DNA of 64,000 bases from Dorea phocaeensis (GTDB taxonomy: Bacteria > Bacillota > Clostridia > Lachnospirales > Lachnospiraceae). The notes under the pieces were generated by a model. That model ran no database searches, was not told where the DNA came from, and saw only the letters and a program-made list of their open reading frames with translations. Every line of letters starts with the position of its first letter. Within the stretch, counting starts at the first letter, position 1. Shown piece by piece: positions 1 through 7,870 of the stretch. Made by a program: the position numbers and the translations under genes. The DNA lies in contig NZ_OEPZ01000001.1 of NCBI RefSeq assembly GCF_900240315.1, positions 310,001 to 374,000 of the forward strand, in the 5' to 3' direction.

Positions 1-58
1 GTAAGATAAAAGTACTACGTCCCATTTTTGCTTTTACTTGCTTTTTAATTAGTTTTAT

Positions 59-87
59 TTGCATTCTTACGGTTTTCCGAATATATT
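59..87 (+). promoter_or_regulatory. Putative sigma-A promoter of the ZIP transporter
   Basis: A -35-like TTGCAT (59-64) and a -10-like TATATT (82-87) are separated by exactly 17 bases. The first would otherwise be read as a TTG start codon for the downstream frame, so this promoter argues for the later start at 122. Transcription would begin near 94. No metal-regulator palindrome is obvious. Confidence 0.5.
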
Positions 88-121
88 AGAAATAGACTTT
101 GAAGAAATGAGGTATGTGTAT

Positions 122-898
122 ATGATGATTTTTTGGGGCCTTATGATTCCGTTCATCGGTACGGCGCTGGGAGCCGGGTGTGTGTTATTTGTAAAGAAGG
201 AATTAAATCCAGGTCTTCAAAAGGCACTGCTTGGATTTGCAGCAGGAGTGATGGTGGCAGCTTCTGTATGGTCGCTTCTGATTCCGGCAATGGATATGTC
301 GGAGAGGTTAGGAAAATGGGCATTTGCACCGGCAGCCATCGGTTTTATGATCGGAATTCTTTTTCTGCTTTTTCTGGATCATATCATTCCACATCTGCAT
401 ATCGGATCTGACAAATCGGAAGGACCTAAAACTTCGCTTGGGAAATCAGCTATGCTGGTTTTGGCGGTCACGATTCATAACATCCCAGAGGGAATTTCAA
501 GTGGGGCTGTGTTTGCCGGGATTTTAATGGGGAATGCAGAGGTAACCATGATGGGAGCATTTGCATTATCCATTGGGATTGCTATTCAGAATTTTCCGGA
601 AGGATTCATTGTGTCTCTGCCGATTAAAAACGAAGGAGGCAGCCGGAAAAAGGCGTTCTATTATGGAGCTATGTCTGGAATTGTAGAGCCTATAGCCGGC
701 GGAATTACCGTGCTTCTAGCGTCCTATGTCACTCCAGCCCTTCCGTATCTTCTTGCATTCGCGGCAGGAGCCATGATCTACGTAGTCGTGGAAGAACTGG
801 TGCCGGAATCAGCAGAAGGAGAGCACAGTAATATTGGGACTCTTGGATTTGCAGCTGGATTTGTTTTAATGATGATTCTGGATGTAGCGCTAGGATAA
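122..898 (+). CDS. ZIP family divalent metal transporter
   Basis: Polytopic membrane protein of the ZIP (ZupT/GufA-like) family, which imports zinc or other divalent metals into the cytoplasm. The family signature is present: HNIPEG at about residues 119-124 in one membrane helix and QNFPEG at about 156-161 in the next, plus roughly eight hydrophobic segments and a His-containing loop (HIIPHLH) before the signature helices. The frame is open from a TTG at 59, but that triplet is the -35 box of a good promoter. The ATG at 122 has a GAGG motif about 9 bases upstream, so I start there (258 aa, normal for the bacterial family). It stands alone ahead of an unrelated repair gene. Metal specificity cannot be read from the sequence. 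Confidence 0.88.
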   Translation: MMIFWGLMIPFIGTALGAGCVLFVKKELNPGLQKALLGFAAGVMVAASVWSLLIPAMDMSERLGKWAFAPAAIGFMIGILFLLFLDHIIPHLHIGSDKSEGPKTSLGKSAMLVLAVTIHNIPEGISSGAVFAGILMGNAEVTMMGAFALSIGIAIQNFPEGFIVSLPIKNEGGSRKKAFYYGAMSGIVEPIAGGITVLLASYVTPALPYLLAFAAGAMIYVVVEELVPESAEGEHSNIGTLGFAAGFVLMMILDVALG

Positions 899-951
899 GA
901 AAAATCAGAACTAAGATAGGATGGGAATGGAAGAAAAATAGGAGGTACCAA

Positions 952-1680
952 ATGGAACTACTACTACAAGAAACGAGAAAAAAGCTGGAAAATGAAATAG
1001 ATTTGGGATACCAGGAGTTCAACCGTTCCCTGATACCGGGGGAAACTTCGAGAATATTGGGAGTAAGGATTCCGGTTCTTCGTAAGATTGCAAAAGAGCT
1101 GGTAAAGACATCTGGGAGATCTTATGCCGATGCCGTCGTTTTGCTGGAGCGCTCAAAGGAAGCCTATTATGAGGAACGAATGATTCATGGAATACTGATA
1201 GGGTATCTTAAGTGTGAGGAGGAAGAAAGACGGCAGCTTTTAGATTCGTTCGTGCCAGCCATTGATAACTGGTCTGTTTGTGACAGCAGCTGCACGACGT
1301 ATAAATTTATGAAACAAGACATGGAATACTGGTTTTCTTATTTGGAACAGTATTTAAACAGCAGTCGGGAATATGAAATTCGTTTTGCTGTTGTGTGTAT
1401 GTTGGATCATTTTGTGACCGACTATTATATTGGAAAGATTCTGCGGGATATAGATGCAGTTCACCATGAGGGGTATTATGTAAAAATGGCGGTCGCCTGG
1501 GCGATTTCCGTATGTTATGTTAAATTTCCTAAAGAGACTTTCCAGTATCTTAAAACGGATCATTTAGATGATTTTACCCACAATAAGGCAATTCAGAAAA
1601 TCTGTGAATCTTATCGTGTATCAAAAGAAGAAAAAGAAAAATTGAAAGAATGGAAGAGAAAAGAGGAAAAGAAGAGATGA
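952..1680 (+). CDS. DNA alkylation repair protein, AlkD-like
   Basis: A 242-residue alpha-helical protein that resembles the AlkD/PF08713 family of HEAT-like-repeat DNA glycosylases, which remove bulky or cationic alkylated bases. Matching features are the N-terminal stretch GVRIPVLRKIAKEL, the segment VCDSSC near the middle, and AVAWAISVCYVKFP in the C-terminal half, where the family has its DNA-facing tryptophans and aspartate. The start has an AGGAGG ribosome-binding site six bases upstream. The C-terminus is very Lys/Glu-rich. Its stop overlaps the next start (ATGA), so the two are probably translationally coupled. The glycosylase activity is inferred from the family only. Confidence 0.85.
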   Translation: MELLLQETRKKLENEIDLGYQEFNRSLIPGETSRILGVRIPVLRKIAKELVKTSGRSYADAVVLLERSKEAYYEERMIHGILIGYLKCEEEERRQLLDSFVPAIDNWSVCDSSCTTYKFMKQDMEYWFSYLEQYLNSSREYEIRFAVVCMLDHFVTDYYIGKILRDIDAVHHEGYYVKMAVAWAISVCYVKFPKETFQYLKTDHLDDFTHNKAIQKICESYRVSKEEKEKLKEWKRKEEKKR

Positions 1681-2159
1681 GAAAGATGCGTCTTCAAAAA
1701 AGAGAGATTACCGACGGTAAAGAACTGCGAGAGATTCTAGGTGAATGCGAAGTAGTCCGAATTGGTACTACGGATTCTGATGGGATGTTTGTCGTACCGG
1801 TAAATTTTGGATATGAATTTCAGGAAGACGAGATGCGTCTTACTCTGTATATTCACGGCTCAAAAGAGGGAAGAAAAGCGGAAGCATTTGCGTCCTGTCC
1901 GCAAGTCGCTGTTGAGATGGACTGTGGCCACCGCTTGATTCATGGCGCAGATGGCTGCAGTTATTCTTATGCTTATTCCAGTATTATGGGAAACGGAACG
2001 ATTTGTCAGGTGACAGATGAAAAAGAAAAACTCCATGGGCTTTCCTGTCTGATGGATCATCTTGGGGGAGGAAAAGCTCCGATTCGTCCAGAATCGCTTG
2101 ATAATGTAGCCGTATATCGAATTGACGTTCATACCTTCACGGGAAAACATAATATATGA
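1677..2159 (+). CDS. Pyridoxamine 5'-phosphate oxidase-fold (NimA-like) flavin protein
   Basis: A small protein of about 160 residues with the split-barrel flavin-binding fold: an N-terminal helix (EITDGKELREILGECEVVRIG), then the VVPVNFGYEF strand pair and a GSKEGRKAEAF segment typical of the NimA/PPOX-like family (flavin-dependent reductases, including nitroimidazole-resistance proteins). The frame is open from 1650, but the ATG at 1677 overlaps the TGA of the upstream repair gene and has a purine-rich ribosome-binding site, so I take it as the start. Substrate unknown. Nitroimidazole resistance should not be assumed, because most family members are uncharacterised. Confidence 0.8.
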   Translation: MRKMRLQKREITDGKELREILGECEVVRIGTTDSDGMFVVPVNFGYEFQEDEMRLTLYIHGSKEGRKAEAFASCPQVAVEMDCGHRLIHGADGCSYSYAYSSIMGNGTICQVTDEKEKLHGLSCLMDHLGGGKAPIRPESLDNVAVYRIDVHTFTGKHNI

Positions 2160-2187
2160 TAGATAAAAGAAGGATTGGTAATAGGGG

Positions 2188-2667
2188 ATGAAAATTAGTG
2201 TAATTACAGTTGGGAAAATAAAGGAAAAGTATTTAAAAGATGCGATTGCCGAGTACAGTAAAAGATTATCCAAATACTGCAAATTGGAGATTGTGGAAGT
2301 CGCAGATGAAAAGACACCGGATAACGCCAGTGAAACGGTAGAAACTATGATCCGCGCAAAAGAAGGGGAGCGGATCTTAAAGCATGTAAAGGACGATGCG
2401 TATGTTGTCACCCTGGAAATTCAAGGAAAGCAAGTGACTTCCGAAGAACTTGCAAAGAAGATCGATAAGCTCGGGATTCAAGGAGTAAGCCATATTACGT
2501 TTATTATCGGCGGTTCTATCGGACTTGGCGAGGAGGTTCTCGAAAGATCTAATTATGCGCTTAGTTTTTCTAAAATGACATTTCCTCACCAGCTGATGCG
2601 GGTGATCTTGTTGGAACAAATTTATCGAAGTTATCGGATTATTCACGGAGAACCGTATCACAAATAA
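2188..2667 (+). CDS. rlmH: 23S rRNA (pseudouridine-1915-N3) methyltransferase
   Basis: RlmH is a SPOUT-class methyltransferase that modifies pseudouridine 1915 in helix 69 of 23S rRNA on assembled 70S ribosomes. The 159-residue length is exactly that of the family. The N-terminus ([20 protein letters not shown]), the knot-forming SAM site ([13 protein letters not shown]) and the invariant C-terminal tail ([17 protein letters not shown]) are all recognisable. The start follows an AGGGG ribosome-binding site. It is the last confident gene of the first plus-strand run and is followed by a gene-poor stretch. Confidence 0.97.
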   Translation: MKISVITVGKIKEKYLKDAIAEYSKRLSKYCKLEIVEVADEKTPDNASETVETMIRAKEGERILKHVKDDAYVVTLEIQGKQVTSEELAKKIDKLGIQGVSHITFIIGGSIGLGEEVLERSNYALSFSKMTFPHQLMRVILLEQIYRSYRIIHGEPYHK

Positions 2668-2993
2668 AGACGAAATAATGTATTGATAACATGGCGGTTA
2701 AAGATATATTTTCAATATTGTTATAGAAAAAGTAGCAGACGAGTGTCCTTTTTGTAGGACATAAGTACTGCTAAAGAAGATTGTGGCGTTGATTTTTCTA
2801 TTAAGTATATAAGCGCTGCAGATTTTATTGAGTGTTTGGAAAAAACTTCGGAGGAACGAGAATATTTGAATCGTTATCAATTAAAGTAATAGAATCAAAG
2901 TTTTTTGGCTGTGCACTAAAATAGGTACATACCCTATATTACTCTGTTTGTGAAGAAAAGTAGATTTATGATTCATAAATAGGAGTGAAGGAT
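2668..2993. other. Gene-poor 326-bp gap with coding debris
   Basis: No intact gene is visible. Short open stretches in different frames look like worn coding sequence: a 22-residue stretch ending VADECPFCRT at a TAA (2762-2764), and a start-less 43-codon stretch 2758-2889 ending EREYLNRYQLK before TAA. They lie in different frames and have no start codon with a ribosome-binding site, so a decayed small gene is more likely than a living one. The last 40 bases hold the AGGAG site of the next gene. No terminator was found directly after rlmH. Confidence 0.4.
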
Positions 2994-3293
2994 ATGGATA
3001 GAGAACAATGGCTGGAAGAAAAATATCAAAAACACAAGGGGGAATGGTTAAATCAAAAAGTGGCCGAAGAATATCGAAGCCGGGCAAAAAAGATAAGAAA
3101 CGAAACAAGGGAAAATATCGGAGAAATAAGAAAACTGGAACAAGAACTGATGGAAAAATATGACATTTTAGAGATTGAAGCGACAAATATTATCTGGGGA
3201 TATCATATTTCGGATTATGTATATAAATATGAAAATATTAGGAAATATGGAGAAAACCTCGAAAGAAAACGGGCTGAAGAAGAGGGGGAATAG
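2994..3293 (+). CDS. Hypothetical charged helical protein
   Basis: A 99-residue hypothetical that I do not recognise. It is rich in Lys, Glu and Arg and almost certainly mostly alpha-helical or coiled coil, with a short hydrophobic/aromatic patch near the C-terminus (ATNIIWGYHISDYVYKYENI). It has no membrane segment or Cys cluster. The ATG at 2994 is preceded by AGGAG at 2981-2985; the GTG at 2985 lies inside that site, so it is not the start. It is bounded by the debris region upstream and by a perfect terminator hairpin that contains its stop codon. Isolated between unrelated operons, it may be a lineage-specific accessory gene. Confidence 0.6.
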   Translation: MDREQWLEEKYQKHKGEWLNQKVAEEYRSRAKKIRNETRENIGEIRKLEQELMEKYDILEIEATNIIWGYHISDYVYKYENIRKYGENLERKRAEEEGE

Positions 3294-3301
3294 CCCCCTC
3301 T
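3281..3301. terminator. Bidirectional terminator hairpin containing a stop codon
   Basis: A perfect 8-bp stem, AGAGGGGG (3281-3288) with CCCCCTCT (3294-3301), around the 5-base loop AATAG. The TAG of the plus-strand gene falls in the loop. It sits between the convergent orphan gene and the aldehyde dehydrogenase and is flanked by AT-rich sequence on both sides, so it could stop transcription from either direction. Confidence 0.75.
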
Positions 3302-3306
3302 TAAAA

Positions 3307-4686
3307 TTATTTCAAAAAAGCCCGCAGCAATTTTTCGTTGAGCTTCCGGTAGGGTTGATACCTCATAGGAAGATCTAACCATGTCTTTTTATCTACGATA
3401 CTCTTATAATGTGAGAAGGTATCGAAGCCGCATTTTCCGTGGTACTGTCCAATACCACTCTCTCCGAAGCCGCCAAATCCCATCTCACTGGTTGCCAAAT
3501 GAATTACAACATCATTGATGCATCCACCGCCAAATCCGCATCTTGCAGTCACCTTTTTGGCAACTGTCTGGTCTGAAGTGAACAGATACAGTGCAAGAGG
3601 ATGTGCAAGAGAATTGATCTTGTGAATGGCTTGATCCAGTGAATCATAGGTCAATATCGGGAGTACCGGTCCGAAGATTTCTTCCTGCATAACCGGATCC
3701 TGAAAGTCTATATGATCCATGATTGTTGGTTCAATCTGCAGTGTTTTACGCGTGCTTCGTCCTCCGCAGACAGTTTTGTCAGGATCAATCAGTGCCACAA
3801 TACGGTCGAAATGTTTTTCGTTGATGATTTTACCATAGTTTGGATTCTTCAGTGGTGACTTTCCAAATTGCTTGCGAATTTGCGTCGTAAGCTCTGATAC
3901 GAGTTCATCTTTAATCGCCTGATCACAGTAAATATAATCGGGAGCTACACAGGTCTGCCCGCAATTTAGATATTTCCCAAATACAATCCGTTTTGCTGCC
4001 AGTTTTAGATTGGCAGTTTTTTCTATGATGCACGGGCTTTTGCCTCCCAGTTCCAATGTGACAGGAGTGAGGTGATCAGCCGCATTTCGCATCACTTCTT
4101 TTCCCACATTCTGACTTCCGGTAAAGAAAATATAATCAAAATGTTCCTTTAAAAGGCAGGTATTCTCAGCGCGTCCTCCCGTCACAACCGCCACGTATCG
4201 AGGGTCAAAACATTCTTCTATCAGTTCCTTGATTACCTGACTGGTATGAGGGGAATAAGCGCTAGGTTTAATGACAGCAGTATTGCCTGCAGCAATTGCA
4301 TCCACCAGCGGATCGATCGTCAGGAGAAAAGGATAGTTCCATGGACTCATAATCAGACAGACTCCATAAGGAGAGGGCTTTCGGAAGCTGCGGGAGTGGA
4401 ATTGAGCAAGCGGTGTGTGTACACGCTGTTCTTTTGTAAAAGAAGGCGTGTGCTTCAACATATAACTAATCTCACTTAATACCAGTCCTGTTTCGCACAT
4501 ATAACTTTCAAAGGTGCTTTTTCCAAGGTCTTTTTTTAATGCAAGTTCAATTTCCTTTTCGCGCTTTAAAATGCAGGCTTTCAGACGGCGAAGCATTTCC
4601 ATCCGGTAGCGGATAGGAAGTGTCTCTCCCGTGAAGAAGAAACGGCGCTGCGCATGAATGAGTTGCCTAATTTCCTGTTCTGTCAT
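3307..4686 (-). CDS. NAD(P)-dependent aldehyde dehydrogenase
   Basis: A 459-residue aldehyde dehydrogenase of the class 3 / fatty-aldehyde type, which oxidises aldehydes to carboxylates. The catalytic cysteine is in NCGQTCVAPDY and the general-base glutamate in LELGGKSP; the nucleotide-binding region shows MSPWNYPF and FFTGSQNVGKEV. The C-terminal LDLPMRYQPY motif is typical of this subclass. The start overlaps the 3' end of the broken alcohol dehydrogenase upstream by 20 bases, so in the ancestor alcohol and aldehyde oxidation were translationally coupled. The operon is headed by a MarR regulator. The enzyme itself is intact. Substrate is not determinable. Confidence 0.93.
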   Translation of the reverse strand: MTEQEIRQLIHAQRRFFFTGETLPIRYRMEMLRRLKACILKREKEIELALKKDLGKSTFESYMCETGLVLSEISYMLKHTPSFTKEQRVHTPLAQFHSRSFRKPSPYGVCLIMSPWNYPFLLTIDPLVDAIAAGNTAVIKPSAYSPHTSQVIKELIEECFDPRYVAVVTGGRAENTCLLKEHFDYIFFTGSQNVGKEVMRNAADHLTPVTLELGGKSPCIIEKTANLKLAAKRIVFGKYLNCGQTCVAPDYIYCDQAIKDELVSELTTQIRKQFGKSPLKNPNYGKIINEKHFDRIVALIDPDKTVCGGRSTRKTLQIEPTIMDHIDFQDPVMQEEIFGPVLPILTYDSLDQAIHKINSLAHPLALYLFTSDQTVAKKVTARCGFGGGCINDVVIHLATSEMGFGGFGESGIGQYHGKCGFDTFSHYKSIVDKKTWLDLPMRYQPYRKLNEKLLRAFLK

Positions 4687-5103
4687 TACATGATTCCTCC
4701 ATTACGATTTCATAAAATTGTTCCAGTTCTTTGGCGTCTAGAAGAAGAGGCACCGGATAAAGCGGATTGACCTCTTTGTCTGCATAGCGAGAGAGCTTTC
4801 GGATGTCTGCTTTCTGAATCTGCGGAAATGTCTTCGGTAGTTCAAAGACGTCTTCCAATCTTTGTAGTTCATTCAAGAAGATGCGGGAAGCGAAAGCGCG
4901 TGTTCGAGGCGGCTTAGAAGTCCAAGCTTACGCCCCCCCTCATCCGTAACGATGAAGGCGCATTTACAGTGGTTCTTTTCCATAATACCGGGGATTGCTT
5001 TGACACTTCCTTGTATTTTAGGCTTTCTGTAGGGAAGAAATGGAAGCGCAATTTTAAGTCCCAGCTGAAAGGTGCGGCAGTATAGTTTCCGAAGTGGATG
5101 CAT
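4667..5103 (-). pseudogene. Iron-containing alcohol dehydrogenase remnant (internal deletion plus frameshift)
   Basis: Two adjacent minus-strand frames are the two ends of one iron-type (BDH-like) alcohol dehydrogenase. The 5' part (5103-4873) gives the family N-terminus, KLYCRTFQLGLKIALPFLP followed by KPKIQGSVKAIPGI and IVTDEGGRKLGL. The 3' part (4876-4667, in another frame) gives the C-terminus, DVFELPKTFPQIQKADIRKL then ADKEVNPLYPVP. A full enzyme is about 380-400 residues, so roughly 250 central residues, including the iron-binding Asp/His ligands, are missing. The frame also shifts at the junction near 4870-4900. It cannot make an active enzyme. It lies between its likely MarR regulator and the intact aldehyde dehydrogenase. 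Confidence 0.85.
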
Positions 5104-5145
5104 GGTTAGTTCTCCTTCCTTTGATGGTATATTCAGTGTTGATCA

Positions 5146-5604
5146 CTAGGGTTCTGATTCCAGTTCCTGGCACACGTGATCCAGGTTTTCGGAAATGATG
5201 GACAGAACGCGATAAAAGATTTTTCGTTCTTCCTCCGAAATTCCCTGACTGGATCGTTCCGTAATTTTCAGAATGACTTTGCTTATTCTGCGGGCATATG
5301 CCTCGCCTTCCAAAGTCAGCTTCACCTTGGCGCGGTACTTTTTACCGAGGCTGGATTCTTCGTAATAAATAAAATGATTCTTTTCCAGTTCCGACAGAAT
5401 TCGAGAGATAGCTGCCTTATCTTCTACACATTTCCGGCTTAAATCTGCGGCTGTCAGTCCTTCCGGATTCTGGTGCAGATAGTAGATACACATAACATGT
5501 GCACCTTTTAGTCCAAAAGAATTCATTTTCAGACGTTTGATTTTTTGTATTTTTTTCTGAATTTGAGCGATACCTGTGGTCAGTATTTCAAAACGATTGA
5601 TCAT
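5146..5604 (-). CDS. MarR family transcriptional regulator
   Basis: A 152-residue winged-helix regulator. The recognition region reads LTAADLSRKCVEDKAAISRI, followed by a wing with KKYRAKVKLTLEGEAYARRI, and helices at both ends for dimerisation. Its promoter, just upstream on the same strand, carries two nearly identical GTTGAT-type palindromes, one overlapping the -35 box. Autorepression together with control of the downstream dehydrogenases is therefore the natural reading. MarR proteins of this layout often sense aldehydes, phenolics or oxidants. The ligand here is unknown. Confidence 0.88.
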   Translation of the reverse strand: MINRFEILTTGIAQIQKKIQKIKRLKMNSFGLKGAHVMCIYYLHQNPEGLTAADLSRKCVEDKAAISRILSELEKNHFIYYEESSLGKKYRAKVKLTLEGEAYARRISKVILKITERSSQGISEEERKIFYRVLSIISENLDHVCQELESEP

Positions 5605-5627
5605 ATAGAATCTCCAATTTCAAATAA

Positions 5628-5641
5628 GTTGATTTATCAAC
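5628..5641. promoter_or_regulatory. Putative MarR operator 1
   Basis: The palindrome GTTGATTTATCAAC has 6-bp arms GTTGAT/ATCAAC around TT. It lies about 30 bp inside the transcribed leader of the minus-strand MarR operon and matches the second palindrome 43 bp away (5671-5684) at 13 of 14 positions. Confidence 0.65.
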
Positions 5642-5654
5642 AAGCTCCGATGAT

Positions 5655-5683
5655 AATATACTTGCATAAAGTTGATTTGTCAA
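5655..5683 (-). promoter_or_regulatory. Sigma-A promoter of the MarR-dehydrogenase operon
   Basis: On the minus strand a consensus -35 TTGACA (5683-5678) is followed after 17 bases by TATATT (5660-5655). The -35 box is embedded in the palindrome at 5671-5684, so binding there would block RNA polymerase. Confidence 0.75.
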
Positions 5684-5684
5684 C
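5671..5684. promoter_or_regulatory. Putative MarR operator 2 overlapping the -35 box
   Basis: The palindrome GTTGATTTGTCAAC (arms GTTGA/TCAAC) overlaps the TTGACA -35 element of the minus-strand promoter. Its centre is 43 bp from operator 1, about four helical turns, so both sites face the same side of the DNA. Confidence 0.65.
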
Positions 5685-5832
5685 ATCAATATATGATCTG
5701 GGAGAAATTAAGGGGAATCAAATGTAGAAACTTGCGGTTGGTTTTGGTATCTTTTGGCATAAATATCATGTATACTGTATGAAAAGATTAATAGTTTAAA
5801 ATTCGATCATCAGGGGAGGAGAAGAGATAGGG

Positions 5833-6159
5833 ATGCGGGAACAGAAAATTTGTAGTTGGATTCACCATATTGCAACTTTTATTGGGGTTTTCATAGGAAT
5901 GAAACGGCTGCTTGAAAAAAGAGGCGGAATCATCCGAAAAGGGATTCTGGGACTTTTCCTGGGATCTCAGTTGTTTGCGGTCTGCAAGATTTTGGCAGAT
6001 ATGATTTTGGGAAGAAATGGAATTGAAGAGGCTTGTGAAAAAATGGAAGCCGTTTGCAGCTCTCCGAATCAAAGAAGGAGCATGCTTGCAGGAATGACGG
6101 CGTTATCCGTGCTTTTTAAAATAGGAACTCCATACATAATTATGCGGCCTCATTCATAG
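5833..6159 (+). CDS. Hypothetical protein, divergent from the MarR operon
   Basis: A 108-residue protein that I do not recognise. Two weakly hydrophobic stretches (ICSWIHHIATFIGVFIGMK, and GILGLFLGSQLFAVCKILAD) suggest membrane association, and the rest is mixed with several basic residues. The start follows GGGGAGGAGAAG about 10 bases upstream. It is transcribed away from the MarR gene and lies 34 bp ahead of yqfC, so it may be expressed with the sporulation genes, but nothing in the protein proves that. Confidence 0.6.
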   Translation: MREQKICSWIHHIATFIGVFIGMKRLLEKRGGIIRKGILGLFLGSQLFAVCKILADMILGRNGIEEACEKMEAVCSSPNQRRSMLAGMTALSVLFKIGTPYIIMRPHS

Positions 6160-6193
6160 ACTGGTAGAAAACCCTGGAAGGGATGTTGTTTTT

Positions 6194-6511
6194 ATGAAGT
6201 CAAAAAAGCAGACGACAAAAACAGCATTTGGAGATCATCCAATTCGGGAAAAGGTGGCGGAAATATCAGAACTTCCACGGGATGCAGTGCTTGGAATGCC
6301 ACTGCTTACCGTACTTGGACAATCGGAATTTACGCTGGAAAACTATACGGGAATTATTGAATATACGGACGCGCTGCTTCGGATTCAGGTGAAGGGCGGA
6401 CAGATCAAAGTAACGGGGAAACGATTTCAGGTTGTGTATTATGCAAATGATGAGATGAAGGTAAAGGGCTGTATACATTCGATCGAATATCTTTCATCAG
6501 AGGCCCGTTAA
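6194..6511 (+). CDS. yqfC: Sporulation protein YqfC (YabP family)
   Basis: A 105-residue YabP/YqfC-family protein made in the mother cell during sporulation. The family region (LPRDAVLGMPLLTVLGQSEF, then ENYTGIIEYTD and LLRIQVKGGQIKVTGKRFQV) is clear. In Bacillus, yqfC and yqfD are adjacent and depend on sigma-E, and here too yqfD follows directly. The ATG has GGAAGGG about 10 bases upstream. Its molecular role is not established. Confidence 0.9.
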   Translation: MKSKKQTTKTAFGDHPIREKVAEISELPRDAVLGMPLLTVLGQSEFTLENYTGIIEYTDALLRIQVKGGQIKVTGKRFQVVYYANDEMKVKGCIHSIEYLSSEAR

Positions 6512-6551
6512 ATAGAATTATTTCAAATCTTTCTGTCAGGGGGAAGGTGTA

Positions 6552-7811
6552 TTGGCAGCAAATTTCTTCCGAACGGTTCAGGGATATCTTCGAATCCGAG
6601 TAACGGGATATGCCGTTGAACGGTTTTTAAATGCATGTGGGTATCGAGGCATTTTGCTATGGGGCATTACTCCGCTTGAAGATGCCTGTGAGATGAATAT
6701 TCGAATTGCAGATTTCCGAAAGCTAAAGCCGGTAATGAAAAAGACCGGGACGAGGGTGGTGATTCTAAATCGGATAGGATTACCGTTCTTTTTTTATCGA
6801 TATCGTCACAGAAAATCGTTTTTCTTTGGGGCTGCCGCCTGTGCCGTGCTGATTTTTCTTTTGTCGGGTCTTATTTGGGATATTGATATCCGCGGAAATC
6901 TTACCTACACAGATGAGACAATTCTAGAATTTCTTGCATCCAAAGATATTCAAAATGGAATGTTAAAGACGCAGATAGACTGTGAACGAATAGCCAAAGA
7001 TATTCGGAAAGAATATGCGGATGTAATCTGGGTGTCGGCGTCTGTTCAGGGGGCAAAGTTAAAAATTCAGGTGAAGGAAAATACGGATGCTTCTGGCATG
7101 GAGACGGATTTGGAAGTAAAAAAAGAAGAGAAGGTTCCGATGGATCTTGTGGCCGACAGAGATTGTGTGATTACAGAAATTGTGCCAAGGACCGGAATGA
7201 TACAAGTACGTCCCGGGGATACCGTGAAAGAAGGAGAAGTTCTGATATCCGGTCTGATTCCAGTTCAGGACGATGCAAAGGAAATCATCGGTTACCAGTA
7301 TCAGAAGGCGGACGCAGACATAAGAGGGAAAGCGATCCTTCCTTACGAGGATGTTCTGGAAAATACATATTCCCGGAAAGAATATTTCTACGAAGAGCGT
7401 CCTCATCAAATGAGAAGGCGTCAGGCATACTATCTTAGGGTCGGGAGATTTCAGCTGGCTTTTGGGAATCTTCAGAAAAAGGAAGAAAATCAGGAACTCC
7501 ATACAAGTGAATATCAGATCTGCCTGGGGAAGCGTCTAAAGCTTCCGATTTATCTGGGAACACGGACGGTAATTCCCTATACTGCCCATCCGGAAACCTA
7601 TGAGAAGAAGGAAATCCAGGAGAGGTTAAGCGCTGATTTTAAGAGATATCTCAGAGAATTGGAGAAAAAAGGGGTAGAAATTATAGAGAATAATGTTAAA
7701 ATATACACAGGTTCTAAAACCTCTGCTGCCAGAGGGGAATTAACCGTTCTGCTGCCGGTAGGAACTTTGAAGGCTTCACAGATTCCAGAGATTTCAGAGC
7801 TTCCAAAGTAA
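6552..7811 (+). CDS. yqfD: Sporulation protein YqfD
   Basis: A 419-residue membrane protein of the YqfD (SpoIV-associated) family. It has an N-terminal cytoplasmic domain, one strong transmembrane helix near residues 93-112 (FFFGAAACAVLIFLLSGLIW), then an extracytoplasmic part with the family signatures DIDIRGN and VPRTGMIQVRPGDTVKEGEV. The start is TTG at 6552, chosen because GGGGGAAGG lies at the right distance and no ATG fits the family N-terminus. It sits between yqfC and phoH, the same order as in Bacillus subtilis. Expression in the sporulating mother cell is likely by analogy. Confidence 0.92.
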   Translation: MAANFFRTVQGYLRIRVTGYAVERFLNACGYRGILLWGITPLEDACEMNIRIADFRKLKPVMKKTGTRVVILNRIGLPFFFYRYRHRKSFFFGAAACAVLIFLLSGLIWDIDIRGNLTYTDETILEFLASKDIQNGMLKTQIDCERIAKDIRKEYADVIWVSASVQGAKLKIQVKENTDASGMETDLEVKKEEKVPMDLVADRDCVITEIVPRTGMIQVRPGDTVKEGEVLISGLIPVQDDAKEIIGYQYQKADADIRGKAILPYEDVLENTYSRKEYFYEERPHQMRRRQAYYLRVGRFQLAFGNLQKKEENQELHTSEYQICLGKRLKLPIYLGTRTVIPYTAHPETYEKKEIQERLSADFKRYLRELEKKGVEIIENNVKIYTGSKTSAARGELTVLLPVGTLKASQIPEISELPK

Positions 7812-7870
7812 GAAGCATAAGGAACGGAAAAATAAGAGAAACAAAAATAACAAAAGCAGGAGAATTACAG

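Noticed and set aside
59-121. N-terminal extension of the ZIP transporter from a TTG at 59
   Set aside because: TTG 59 is the -35 element of a well-spaced promoter, and the better start (ATG 122) has a GAGG site; the added residues do not resemble the family.
1860-2411. Long minus-strand open frame opposite the PPOX-like gene and rlmH
   Set aside because: It lies opposite two recognised genes and has no ribosome-binding site or family resemblance.
4667-5103. Two separate small genes in the alcohol dehydrogenase region
   Set aside because: Both products are ends of one known family and neither would fold alone, so they are one broken gene; a simple frameshift error does not explain the missing 250 residues.
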